From Selaginella moellendorffii (Eukaryota; Streptophyta; Lycopodiopsida; Selaginellales; Selaginellaceae), in assembly GCF_000143415.4 (NCBI RefSeq), contig NW_003314305.1, positions 314,196 through 378,195 on the forward strand: a DNA stretch of 64,000 bases, written 5' to 3'. Positions 22,451 to 32,815 of this stretch are shown here, in pieces (position 1 is the stretch's first letter; every line of letters begins with the position of its first letter). Below the pieces are notes generated by a model. That model was not told the DNA's origin, searched no databases, and worked only from the letters and a program-made list of their open reading frames with translations. The position numbers and the translations under genes were made by a program.

Positions 22451-23689
22451 CATTGCTTGCCTAATAGACATGGTTTTTCTGGCAGTTCATATTATCGTTC
22501 ACATGATTTTCTTCTATTAAATGTTGGATTTTGGATGGTGTTTATATGAAAATTTCCATTGCTAAGTGAGTTAATAAAATATTTGATGTTAAAATTCATA
22601 ATCTAAAACCACTTCCAGTCCATTTAGATTCATAATTTAAAACCAACAGAAACTATTCCAAACCATAAACATAACACCATATCAAAATCATAACTTTATT
22701 GTGTAGGTTCACTTGTATTTTAAACATTATATATTATTATAATATATAATTCTACTTTTGCTAGAAATTAATAGATAGAATTTTTTTTTTTGACATTTCA
22801 CACATTGTAATGTAAAACTTTTTTAAGAAAAAAGCAAATTTAAGCTTCAAGTGGGAACTTGCTGCTATTATGAAGTCATTAACACCTCTCTTTTTATGAA
22901 AGATAATAAAATGTCTAGTAAAATTTTTTATTACTTCTTATATTGCTCTTTGAACTCTAATCATCTACACTCAACACAATAATGGCCTCACTAAAAAATT
23001 AGGAGTACTTTATTGGAAGATATGAAATGTCAATGCCTTACAAAAAAAAATAATAATAATTCTGCTTTAGAATAACAATGATCAATCCTTGTCAGATACA
23101 GAGAAGCTAATGACAGCATCCTGTAATCAACCATTGTTGTTTAAAATATTTCATAAATTATAGATATGTTTATAATTTAAAAATACAAAATTATGATGTG
23201 ATATTCTAATCCATATTATTTAGGTTCTTGAGATAAATACCAATAGATTAACAAGCCATGGCAGCTCAATTGAGTTCAAAAATGAGCATTACATGTATAA
23301 TATACCATAGCTAAATTTTTTGTCTTTTTTTTCTTTCCTTTTCTCTTGTGCTAACTCCACCATACCACCCTCACCACAACTTCAACAATAATTTGGTATA
23401 GCTAACATAGAATTTCATTATAGATTTTCTACAAGATTTTCATCTAGTGTTTCCATTTTTTACAGATTAATCTTGGGCTTATATATTTTCTCTATATAAT
23501 TTTATATAGAAGGTAAAATATTCTTTATTTATATTTTTGCTTTTTGTTGAAAAATATACCTTACCAGTAATTGTTGGCTTCACAAAACCACTTCTTTAAC
23601 CATGATAAAACCCAAAAAAATTAACCTACTGTTACCGTCCTAGTGTCAAATTGAGACCTAATGACCCATTATTGCACTATGGTTTTTTG
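22451..23689. other. AT-rich stretch without genes
   Basis: Very AT-rich with no long frames and no recognisable RNA gene. It separates two fragments of the same decayed PPR copy, so it was probably inserted into or expanded within that copy. Confidence 0.5.
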
Positions 23690-24480
23690 CAAAAACCATG
23701 TTCACCTGCTCAGGAATTTCAGCCATGCCATATTTCTCAGGATGCCGCAGTGTAGTATTGTGTCTTTCAGGCCAGGGGATTCCATCAAGCCTTTGATTTC
23801 TTCCACCAGTGGGATCTGGTATCGTGGAACTCCCTATAATGTTCTTCTAAAACATGCCAGAGAGGGATCTTGTAACTGTTCTTAGGCACTTGCCGTAAGG
23901 GGGCATTTGGTTAATCTCGGGAGACGTTCTTTACAATGCCAGAGAAGAGTGAACGCTCACTACGTGGAACATAATCTTAAATGCACATATGGCTTACTGT
24001 CCCGTAGAAGAAGCAAAGCAAATGTTCGACTTCGATGCTAGAGGTCATGAAACACGCAACTCGCTGCATAAGAAAAAGGGATATCTGCATGTTTCGTGAT
24101 GCCCGCTCATGAAAATGATCTTGGGCAATCAAAGCGGGTTGTTTGATCAGCATGCAATGGTCAGTGAGTGCTCTATCCACCTGAAGCTGCGTGTTTGACA
24201 CACAAGGGCCTTTTGCTCTTCAATGCCCTGCTTTCTACTTATTCAAGGATAACATTGTCAAGAGTTTAATTGTAGGAAGCTATTGATGACATTACATGCT
24301 ATTAATTATTGATTGTTCATCTGGTTGTCCAAGAATATTTCAAGTTGAACATATTTGGTTTTAGCCAGATGGAATATGCTTAAGCTTAATCTTTCTCTAT
24401 GGATAAGCACTATCAACATGATATTCTGGGTCAAGATTTAATCACCAAATAAATTATAAGTAAAGTTTTATATTTAATCT
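23690..24480 (+). pseudogene. Decayed copy of the downstream PPR gene
   Basis: Runs collinear with 24950-26130 of the intact PPR gene. Shared strings include CATATTTCTCAGGATGCCGC, GGGATCTGGTATCGTGGAAC, CTTTACAATGCCAGAG and, near the end, AGAATATTTCAAG. Many deletions, frameshifts and stops show it is non-functional. Together with the fragment at 22316 it represents an older tandem duplicate lying upstream of the surviving gene. Confidence 0.85.
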
Positions 24481-24781
24481 TTAAATAGGATTTAAGTTTG
24501 AGAAATAGCAATATTCTTGTGAACAGTAGAAATAACTTCATTGGATTGCTTGGAGTGCTTGGATTGATTTACAAAAGGTCACATAGATTCGACACACCAA
24601 ATCTTTCATGAAATCTCTCGCATCTTACAGATCAAAGGTATTAGATCCAATATGCCCATTTGAATTTTAGGGTTCCGTGCTCTATTAGCAAATGGACGAA
24701 AACATCGCATCGCTGTCCGGCTTGCGACCACTCTCGAGATGTTCGCGCACAGTGGATCCTAAAGAGACCCCGTAAGCTTTC

Positions 24782-26368
24782 ATGGAAGGCTTTTGCTCGA
24801 CCGGGACAATTGACGATTCCTCTGCTTGGGTGCGAAAAATATCCTCACGCGCTCGCGATGGGCGAGTTCGCGACGCTCAGCTCCTCTTTCAGCAAATGCC
24901 CGCTCCCACTCTTCTTGCCTGGAACACCATTCTTTCCGCCGTGGCCTCTAGCAGGAACTCCAGCAGCGCCAAGGTCATATTTCTCAGGATGCCGCAGCGC
25001 AGTATTGTGTCGTGGAACGCTATGCTAGCGGCCCATGTCCAGGCCGGGGAGTTCCATCAGGCCTTTGATTTCTTCCACCAGATGCCCGAGTGGGATCTGG
25101 TATCGTGGAACTCGATTCTGGCTGCATTTTGCAAGAACAGTAGCTTGAGCCAAGCTAGAGATTTCTTCCAAAACATGCCAGAGAGAGATCTTGTGTCAAT
25201 GACAACTGTTCTAAAGGCACTTGCCGAAAAGGGGCATTTGGTCTTATCTAGGGAGATGTTCTTTACAATGCCAGAGTGGACGCTCGTTACATGGAACGTA
25301 ATTGTAAACGCCCATGCTGCTTACGGCCGCATTGAAGAAGCAAAAAAATTGTTCGAATTAATGCCTGAGGTTGATGTCGTGTCATGGAACACGCTTCTTA
25401 CTGCATATGCCCAAAAGGGATATCTGGAATTTGTTTGCAAGATTTTCCGTGAGATGCCGTTCCATAGCCTTGTTTCTCTCAATGCAATGCTGGCCGCTCT
25501 TGTCCAGGCAGAGAGATCTGAGGAGACTAGAGAATTTTTTGAGTCAATGCCAGGAAAGAGCTTAGTTTCGATCACTATGATGCTCAGCCATGAGAAGGAT
25601 CTTGGGCGATCGAAGCGGTTGTTTGATTCGTCACCTCAGCATGACTTAGCCTCCGCTGCTGCAATGATCGGTGCGTGCTCGATCCATCAAAACCTGGAGC
25701 TGGCAAAGCTCGTGTTTGATCAAACTCCACACAAGAGCCTTTTGCTCTTCAATACATTGCTTTCCACTTACTCACATAATGGCTACATTGATCAAGCAAG
25801 AAAAACTTTTGACACAATGCCAGAGTGGAACATTTCTTCTTTTAATTGTATGCTCTCTGGATATGCCCAGAATGGCTACTGGGAGGAGGCCTTTCATTTG
25901 TTCAACGGAAGTCCCGAAAGAGATCTTGTCACTTGTAATGTAATGCTTTTTGTTTATTCCAGAATATTTCAAGCTGAACACTGTAAGAATTATTTTAATC
26001 AAATGCTAGATAAAGATGTCGTTTCTTGGAACACGCTTCTTGCAACATATGCCCAAGCCGGACAGTTTGATAATGTTTTGTATAGTTTTGGTTCTTTATG
26101 CCTGATTGAGGAGCCAGATGAAATATGCTTCAGCATAATTTTTCTTGCCTCTAGCCATGCTGGAAAATTGTTTCAAGGGAGAGCTAGATTTCTGTCTATG
26201 AGTTTTGACTTCGGCATTCAACCCACAAGCCAACATTACTGTTGTACAATTGATTTGCTGGGTCGATCTAGCCATCTTGTCATGGCTGAAGATTTAATTA
26301 CCAACATGCCTTTTATTCCCCAGGCTTTAGAATGGAGGTGTTTCCTTGGAGCATCTAGCTTTAAATAA
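24782..26368 (+). CDS. Pentatricopeptide repeat (PPR) protein
   Basis: Intronless, 528 aa, starting at ATG 24782 directly after an in-frame TAA at 24773. About 13 PPR units are visible, alternating motifs such as LAWNTILSAVASSRNSSSAK, SIVSWNAMLAAHVQAGEFHQ, DLVSWNSILAAFCKNSSLSQ and DVVSWNTLLTAYAQKGYLEF. It ends with an E-like motif (HYCCTIDLLGRSSHLVMAED...MPFIPQALEWRCFLGA) and lacks a DYW domain. Probably an organelle RNA-binding factor. The 3' half is more AT-rich than the 5' half, which fits its position at the edge of an AT-rich block. A decayed copy lies just upstream. Confidence 0.92.
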   Translation: MEGFCSTGTIDDSSAWVRKISSRARDGRVRDAQLLFQQMPAPTLLAWNTILSAVASSRNSSSAKVIFLRMPQRSIVSWNAMLAAHVQAGEFHQAFDFFHQMPEWDLVSWNSILAAFCKNSSLSQARDFFQNMPERDLVSMTTVLKALAEKGHLVLSREMFFTMPEWTLVTWNVIVNAHAAYGRIEEAKKLFELMPEVDVVSWNTLLTAYAQKGYLEFVCKIFREMPFHSLVSLNAMLAALVQAERSEETREFFESMPGKSLVSITMMLSHEKDLGRSKRLFDSSPQHDLASAAAMIGACSIHQNLELAKLVFDQTPHKSLLLFNTLLSTYSHNGYIDQARKTFDTMPEWNISSFNCMLSGYAQNGYWEEAFHLFNGSPERDLVTCNVMLFVYSRIFQAEHCKNYFNQMLDKDVVSWNTLLATYAQAGQFDNVLYSFGSLCLIEEPDEICFSIIFLASSHAGKLFQGRARFLSMSFDFGIQPTSQHYCCTIDLLGRSSHLVMAEDLITNMPFIPQALEWRCFLGASSFK

Positions 26369-27265
26369 ATTATAATAAATATATAATTTGCACTTCATTT
26401 CTATCACTTTATGGTATAAGATATATATAGTATGTTTATTTTGAAAAGCATAAGCTACCAAATCATATAATTGTTAAAAGAAATGTGAATTCAGATTAAT
26501 ATATCCCTGTATTATAGAAATGATACAAATCAAAACATTAAAAGTTTGATGAGCAATTATAATTATATTATTATTATTAATATTATTATTATATATGTAT
26601 CACTTTAGAATAAAAAATAATTCATAATTTAAAATTTACATTTAGAAAAAATATAAATAAGAAAATATTTCTACCATAAAAACTCTTTAAAAAAGTGGCT
26701 TATCTTAGATGGGCACTATAAGATCTAAAACAGGTCATACATACATACAACATAAACTTAACTTTACCTCTATAATTAGAAAGTATCTAGTGTAAAAAAG
26801 ACTTACAAATTAAAGAAAGCCTAACTATACTCATCTATTTAATAATACTTGAAGTATACTAAGTTCTCAGTTAATTCCACTATAATCAAAGTTTGAGTTC
26901 ATAACATCTCTTGCAAACTTTATAAACTATAAAGTTCTTATTTTCAAGTTTTAGGATGGGCCACGTAAAATGGATAAAAAGAGTACAGTTTTTTATTTAT
27001 AATATAAAATATAAAAGATAGAGTAAAATAAAAAAAACTGACAATACTGATGAGAGAAATTAGGAACAGTATAACTTTTACAAAAAAGAAAAAGCTACGT
27101 TATCTATTAGTAGAAATTTTGTTGGTATAATAATATAGACAAATATACTTGCAAAAGTATAAAATTATTAGATAAAGCTAGGTCTTACTTTGTAACAGCA
27201 TTAATAAAAGAGAGTAATTCTTCTTAAATAGATGATAAAACAAGATGATGTTAATTTAGTACCTC
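26369..27265. other. AT-rich intergenic stretch
   Basis: About 900 bases, extremely AT-rich, with TTATTA-type simple repeats near 26560-26600. It should contain the PPR 3' UTR and the lectin gene promoter. No gene seen. Confidence 0.5.
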
Positions 27266-28123
27266 ATGATCTTTGTTTTTTTTTTATCTTTATGCTTACA
27301 GTGTTACTGCTTAATTAAAAACTATGAATACCCAAATGCTATTACAATTAGTTATAGACAAAAAATCATTATACCAATTATTCTAGAACTTATAAAGGAA
27401 GTTGGAAAACGGGATGAATCGTTTATAGGATTTTCTTACTCTAAAGTAATATATGAAGATTATAGGTCCTTATTAATAACAATAGCAGCTCTTGATGTAT
27501 ATCATACTTTTAAGACATATGTCATAACTTGTACTATAATTCCGAATCTGAGTTTGTATAATACAGGATCATATTTAGAATCTGAATTTATGTTTCTCTT
27601 GAAACATTATGTTTTAAATGATCTAGTAACTTATGGCTTTGCAGAATACATATATTATAGATTTTCTATATCTTATGTCATAGATGAAGACTATACATTT
27701 CCTTTGCAGCAAAACTATTTTATGTCAGTAAACAATAAACATGAGCAAGACTGTAATTTTTATAATACTTGTATAAAAAGTGGACCACAGTATTCCAGCT
27801 TTTCAAAATTAAAAAATGGGGCTTTTCTTCAATCTCCAAATCAGTTATATAATTTGTATATGCAACTTGATTGTAATTTAGTACTTTATTATAAAAAAAT
27901 TGTAATTTGGGACACTAAAACTAATAATAAAGGTGAGCGATGTTTCCTTAGATTACAAAAAGATGGAAATCTTGTGATATATGACATGAATGATAGTATT
28001 ATTTGGTCCTATAATATATATCACAAGAATGTTTGGGTTTCTTATGCACTTTGTGTTGAGAATACTGGCTATGCAGTTGTATATAATACTATTTCTCAAA
28101 CTTGTATATGGAGATCAACATAA
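27266..28123 (+). CDS. B-lectin (GNA-type) domain protein, AT-rich gene
   Basis: One open frame of 285 aa. Residues 1-17 resemble a signal peptide (MIFVFFLSLCLQCYCL). The middle 130 residues match nothing I recognise. The last ~110 residues form a bulb-type mannose-binding lectin domain, with the three-fold QxDxNxVxY pattern partly kept: QLDCNLVLY, then QKDGNLVIYD before SIIWS, and a third degenerate ENTGYAVVYN before CIWRS. The first site has Asp and Asn intact; the third has lost them. Codon use is strongly AT-biased, unlike every other gene here. An alternative is that the true gene has a 5' intron ending near 27300 (TTATGCTTACAG), which would change the N-terminus. Function as a secreted lectin is inferred. 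Confidence 0.7.
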   Translation: MIFVFFLSLCLQCYCLIKNYEYPNAITISYRQKIIIPIILELIKEVGKRDESFIGFSYSKVIYEDYRSLLITIAALDVYHTFKTYVITCTIIPNLSLYNTGSYLESEFMFLLKHYVLNDLVTYGFAEYIYYRFSISYVIDEDYTFPLQQNYFMSVNNKHEQDCNFYNTCIKSGPQYSSFSKLKNGAFLQSPNQLYNLYMQLDCNLVLYYKKIVIWDTKTNNKGERCFLRLQKDGNLVIYDMNDSIIWSYNIYHKNVWVSYALCVENTGYAVVYNTISQTCIWRST

Positions 28124-29214
28124 TAGCTTAATACAAAGATCTGAATTAAAATTTTATTAATTTACCTCCATTCTAAAGCTTTGGGGAAATAAAAAGCATG
28201 TTTCTAGTTAAATTTAAAGCCATGACAAGGTGGTGGTATTATTTGCTGAATGCCATCCCATGAAAGTTAAAAGTCATAGATATGAACTAAACTCTCTCTT
28301 GAAACAATTGAAACCCTTGAAAAAAACCCTTGAAAGCAGTCTCATGAAATAAGCTACACACAAGTGAAATTATGCCGAAACATATTCTATTTAACTCATA
28401 AGAACAAAATTCTAGTTTGTTTTCCAAGTTGCAAATCTGGCAAGGTTAGAGATGTTGAATACTGGTAAAGTTGTTTTTAATTTTTTATCTTATAATTATG
28501 AGAATAAATCTTACTCATAAATTTATTATAATTTTATACAGGCTCTATTTTTCACGCTACTTAGACCAAAAATTTATTGGGTTCTTGTAATGTTCAAGAT
28601 AAACTAAAAGCAACATCTCTTTTAGATTTTTTTTATTTCAAATTTAAATGATAAAAATTTAAACTTCAGACGTACACTGGACTTACAATAGTAAATTTAC
28701 TTTGCAATTTGAAGTGCTATTTACTATAATATAGTATATACTTTTATATTATATTCTGAAATAGACACCCACTGCGGTAATTGTTTTGCCCTGTGAGATC
28801 TCAGGGACTACAAGCAAGCTAAAGCCTATGTGTTGACTTATTGTTTGCCATTTTTTAGTCTTCTCTAGCGGCATTTTCAAAGGAAGCATGGGAAAGTAGA
28901 AGTTGTGTTCATCTCTCTTTAGAAGGGTGGCTGTGGCTGTTGAAGCTAGGAAGAAATTATCTAATTTCCTTGCAAGGAATATGGCATGGGAGACAAGAAG
29001 GGTGTCTTATTTGTTTACATCCTGCCCTTCTATTGAGGTAGCTAGATCAAACTGACAGATAAACAGGTTTCTTAAGCTAACCAATATCTAACTAATTAAA
29101 TCAAATGCTATTCAAATTTGAAATTTATTTTACCCCAATATAATTGCTAAAGGAAAGAAAATTCTATCATCTGCGACAAAAATAATAAGGATCTTGATTG
29201 GTAGGGCTGGAGCT
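28124..29214. other. AT-rich intergenic stretch
   Basis: No coding potential seen. A short GC-richer part at about 28760-29040 has no clear frame. The promoter and 5' UTR of the HAD phosphatase gene should lie in the last few hundred bases. Confidence 0.45.
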
Positions 29215-30264
29215 ATGCTTAGAAGTCCAGCTCTAGATGCCATAGGCTGTGGTGGGAGATTGGCGCCGGTAGCAAGAACACGGCCCATGAGTTCTTCTTC
29301 CACGCTCTCAATGGGGGGAAATCTGGCCAGGAATAACATTGTAAGGAAGTTGCCCGTGCTTTTGTTTGATGTCATGGGCACCATCGTGCGCGATCCATTC
29401 TACAAGGATGTTCCAGCATTCTTTGGGTAAAATCTCTTCCACAAGAAGCACCTCCTTGAATTGTGTGTCTATTCCCCAGGCTTTCTATGAAGGAGCTTCT
29501 GGAGATCAAACACCCAACTGCGTGGATTGAGTTCGAGAAAGGATTGATCACAGAGGTGTGGCTTTCTTTCTATCTTTTTTCTTGCTTGAACACTTTTACA
29601 CAGGAACAGCTCAAGCACAGATTTTTTAACGATGGCAGGGACTTTGATCTTCAAGGTTTTCTCTCTCCATTCTTGCTCTAGAGCTCTCACGAATTTGCGG
29701 GATTGGTCAGGACTCAAGAGTTGCATGGTGGCTGGCTATGAATTCATCGAAGGAATGGAAGAGCTTCTTTGTAGCTTGAAATCCTCGGGCTTTGAAATGC
29801 ATGCCTTCACAAACTATCCAGACTGGTAAATATATGAAGTATGAGTTATCAATTTATGTGATTTTTTTCAGGTATATGCTGATTGAAGACAAGCTTCAGC
29901 TCTCTCGCTACCTGGAATGGACGTTTGTCTCGTGCCACACAGGTTCGATTTTCTCTCCAAGTAATTTTTTAACAAATAACAAATAAGTGGCAATTTGTGC
30001 AGGCAAACGAAAGCCTGAAATTAATGCCTATTTGGACGTTTTGCAAAAACTGCAAGTGGATTCATCAGATTGCACATTTGTTGATGATCAGTAAGAGATT
30101 TCTAAGCTCAAAAGTGGAAACCACATTTTATTTTTGTTAATGTTCTTTTGGTGTTTTCCAGGAGGAGGAACGTTGAAGCTGCAAAGTCATTGGGCATCAA
30201 CGCTATTATATTTGAAAGCTTTGAAAATCTATGCGATAAACTCGCCCATCTCAAATCATTGTAG
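29215..30264 (+). CDS. HAD phosphatase, chloroplast FMN hydrolase / PyrP-like
   Basis: Seven exons (29215-29426, 29480-29555, 29604-29655, 29711-29825, 29872-29942, 30003-30090, 30162-30264), 238 aa. It starts with a Ser/Arg-rich transit-like peptide, then the HAD fold: motif I LLFDVMGTIVRDPFYKDVPAFFG, EMHAFTNYPDWY, SCHTGKRKPEINAYL with the motif III Lys, and motif IV CTFVDDQRRNVEAA. Order and wording match, from memory, the plant plastid HAD protein AtcpFHy1 (At1g79790), which hydrolyses FMN and acts on the riboflavin intermediate ARPP. Motif I reads DVMGT, so the usual second Asp of DxDxT is Gly; the acid/base residue may be lost, or this subfamily may work differently. An upstream TTG start was rejected. 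Confidence 0.87.
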
Positions 30265-31150
30265 ACTAAGTTCTGAGTCGAGACCCCATATCTTATGCAA
30301 GAATTTCAATCATTGCTCTAAAAAGCGCAGATTTCCTTGCTCTTTAGCGCAAATTTCCATGAAGGGGTTTGATATCACACGGACAGAAAGCAATCCATCC
30401 ACGCCACGGCACGAAAGTTGTATCCCATGAGCCCAAAAATTTGTTTTGTGGAGTGAGTGGAGTGGGACAGTATCATTAATATAATTACTATTAATTATTA
30501 CCGTCATTATTATAAAGCTGCAATACAATCAGGAAAAGCAAAGAGTTACAGAAAGGTGATAGATCTATATAAATATTCTAGGCACATAAGTCGGCTGCTC
30601 ATTCGCCACGGAAAGCATCACATGCAGTGACCCCTCACACAATTTGACCGACCGGCCAAACACTCCAAGCGAATCAAAGCCAGAATCTTCCAAATCACAA
30701 CACTCCCCCGCCAGAAACTTGGTGGTGCTCTGCAAAAACCCTCAAATTCCCTTCCAAGTGTGTGACCATGTGTCACTCGCCCATAGACTGAAGATCTTTG
30801 CTCCGGTTCTCTCACATAAAAATACCACCACCTTTCTATATCAAAATATCCAGAGTGGATGTCACCGCTGTCCCGAGGGACCAAGACATGAATTAGAAGA
30901 CAATCTGCTAAGCCAAATCGCGAGTTAGCTTAAACTCCTCCACTATCTAATCATTTATATTGTTTCCTGATAAGTGAGAATGTTGTGCTGTCATGGCTTT
31001 CGTATATAAAACCTCGGCAGCAACGCTCGTCTCAAAAGTTCAAAACGAGAGAAGAAGTCTTGGAGGCAAGAAAGGGAGAAAAGGACCAATAAATTCCTTG
31101 TTTTATTTCTCCTTTTGGCTTGATTTTGCTGCTTGGTATTGAGATCAAAA
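30265..31150. other. Intergenic region
   Basis: 3' UTR of the HAD gene and promoter of the SWEET gene. Open frames on both strands around 30620-30930 do not resemble a protein I know. No RNA gene seen. Confidence 0.45.
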
Positions 31151-32599
31151 ATGCCCGCTGATAAGATTTTCATCCTGGGACTTGTCGGTATGTTCTTGTT
31201 CTTCTCGCATTGTTTTTCTTAAAGAATAGATAGACCAAGTCTCGCCTCGGCTGACTCGTTCGTTTTCTTTGTTTTCTCGACTGACAGGAAATGCGACTGC
31301 GATTGCCGTGTATGCATCGCCAATGTAAGTTCTCATATCCACAAGCTTTTCATTCTTTCCAAGTTCTAACTCTTTCCTGAGATCTTTGTCGCAGACCAAC
31401 CTTTAGCATCATCTCCCGGAAGAAATCCACCGAGATGTTCTCCGTGGTTCCATACGTCCTCACGCTCTTGACGGCGGCACTGGGGCTCTACTATGGAATG
31501 ATGAAGAGCGGCGGGGGATTGCTCATCGTGACCGTTAACTGCGTTGGATGCGTCTTCGAGCTCGCCTATATCATCATCTTCTACAAATACGCCTCCAAAG
31601 CCAGCAGGGTACACCACAAGCTCTCACAAACTTTGCTTGGTTCTTGAGAGTTCTTCGCAAGCTTTCCAGTGTTCCTCTCTATCGAACCCCGTCGTTTCCT
31701 TTTGAGTTCTTCCAAGAGTCTCTCAGTTCTTCCAGGAGTTTCTCTATTCCCTTATTCAAGTTCGTCGAGAGTTTCGTCACTCTTCCCAGATGCTAAGAAA
31801 TGGAGATCTTTGTTTGCAGCGGAAGATTTGGAAGCTGTTGGGTGTGGAGCTTTTCATCTTGTGCAGCTTGATTCTCATCACTCTCTTTGCAACACGCGGG
31901 AAACTCCGCATCATCGTCATTGGGAGTGTCGCGTCGGCCATCGCCATTGCCATGTACGCGTCCCCTCTCTCGGTCATGGTACGAAAAAAGCTTTCAAATA
32001 AAAAAGCAAAAAGCTCGCACCCATCCAACATTCCCGACTGACAGCTTTCAAAAATTCTCCCTGTCTAGAGAACTGTGATTCGCACCAAGAATGTGGAAGC
32101 AATGCCCCTCACACTCACCATCTTCCTCCTCATCAACGGGATCCTCTGGTCTGGATTCGCCTTCTTCACCAAAGACATCTTCATAGGAGTAAGTTCTCGA
32201 TCAAACCAAAAGAAGAAAACGAAAGATCCTACTCTTACACCATCTTGATCTCTCTCTCTACAGATCCCAAGCGCCGCCGGTTCCGTGTGTGCTGTCGGCC
32301 AAATAGTTCTCTACATCGTCTGCAAGATATTAAGGCAGAAGAAGGAAGAGAGCAGTAAACCGGAGGGAAAGCAGCACATCATCGACGTGAAAGAGAGCAG
32401 TACCGAGGGGATCGACCTCAGAATCCCACCGCTACGGCAGCAGTCCCTCACCGGAAGCACTGCCTTTAGAACAGCGTCGGGAAAAGTGATGGATCTTCTC
32501 AAAGAGCTCAAAGAGATACCCACTGGGATCCCCGCCTGCAGGACAGCGTCAGAAAAGCTGTTCAAGGAAGCTCCACAGTACGTGGAACTCGCAAAGTAG
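31151..32599 (+). CDS. SWEET sugar transporter
   Basis: Six exons (31151-31187, 31288-31324, 31395-31608, 31820-31978, 32069-32188, 32264-32599) give 300 aa. The product has the seven-helix MtN3/saliva layout: first triple-helix bundle NATAIAVYASPIPTF through VPYVLTLLTAALGLYYGMMK and VNCVGCVFELAYIIIFYKYA, a linker helix, then the second bundle with IGSVASAIAIAMYASPLSVM, the conserved TKNVEAMPLTLTIFLLINGILW, and IPSAAGSVCAVGQIVLYIVC. The AYASP/MYASP prolines and the PxTF-type motif are kept. SWEETs are uniporters for sucrose or hexoses in plasma or vacuolar membrane. The cytosolic tail of about 90 residues is rich in Ser, Thr and Lys. The clade and sugar cannot be set from this. Confidence 0.94.
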
Positions 32600-32815
32600 G
32601 AGTAGCAAGCAGGAGCCGAAAACTCGCCCCCGCCTTCTCCTGTAAACTGGTTTGCTTTTCTCGCTGTCGTGTAAACAACTGACACCACCGTGAAGTAGGA
32701 AAATATAAATCTGTGGAATTCATACCTGTTGTCACAAATCTGTGCTTCTCTATAAACAGCTTTGAGATTCTTGTGAATCCCTGTAGCTGTTCATGTTGTC
32801 TCTGGCTCTCTCATT

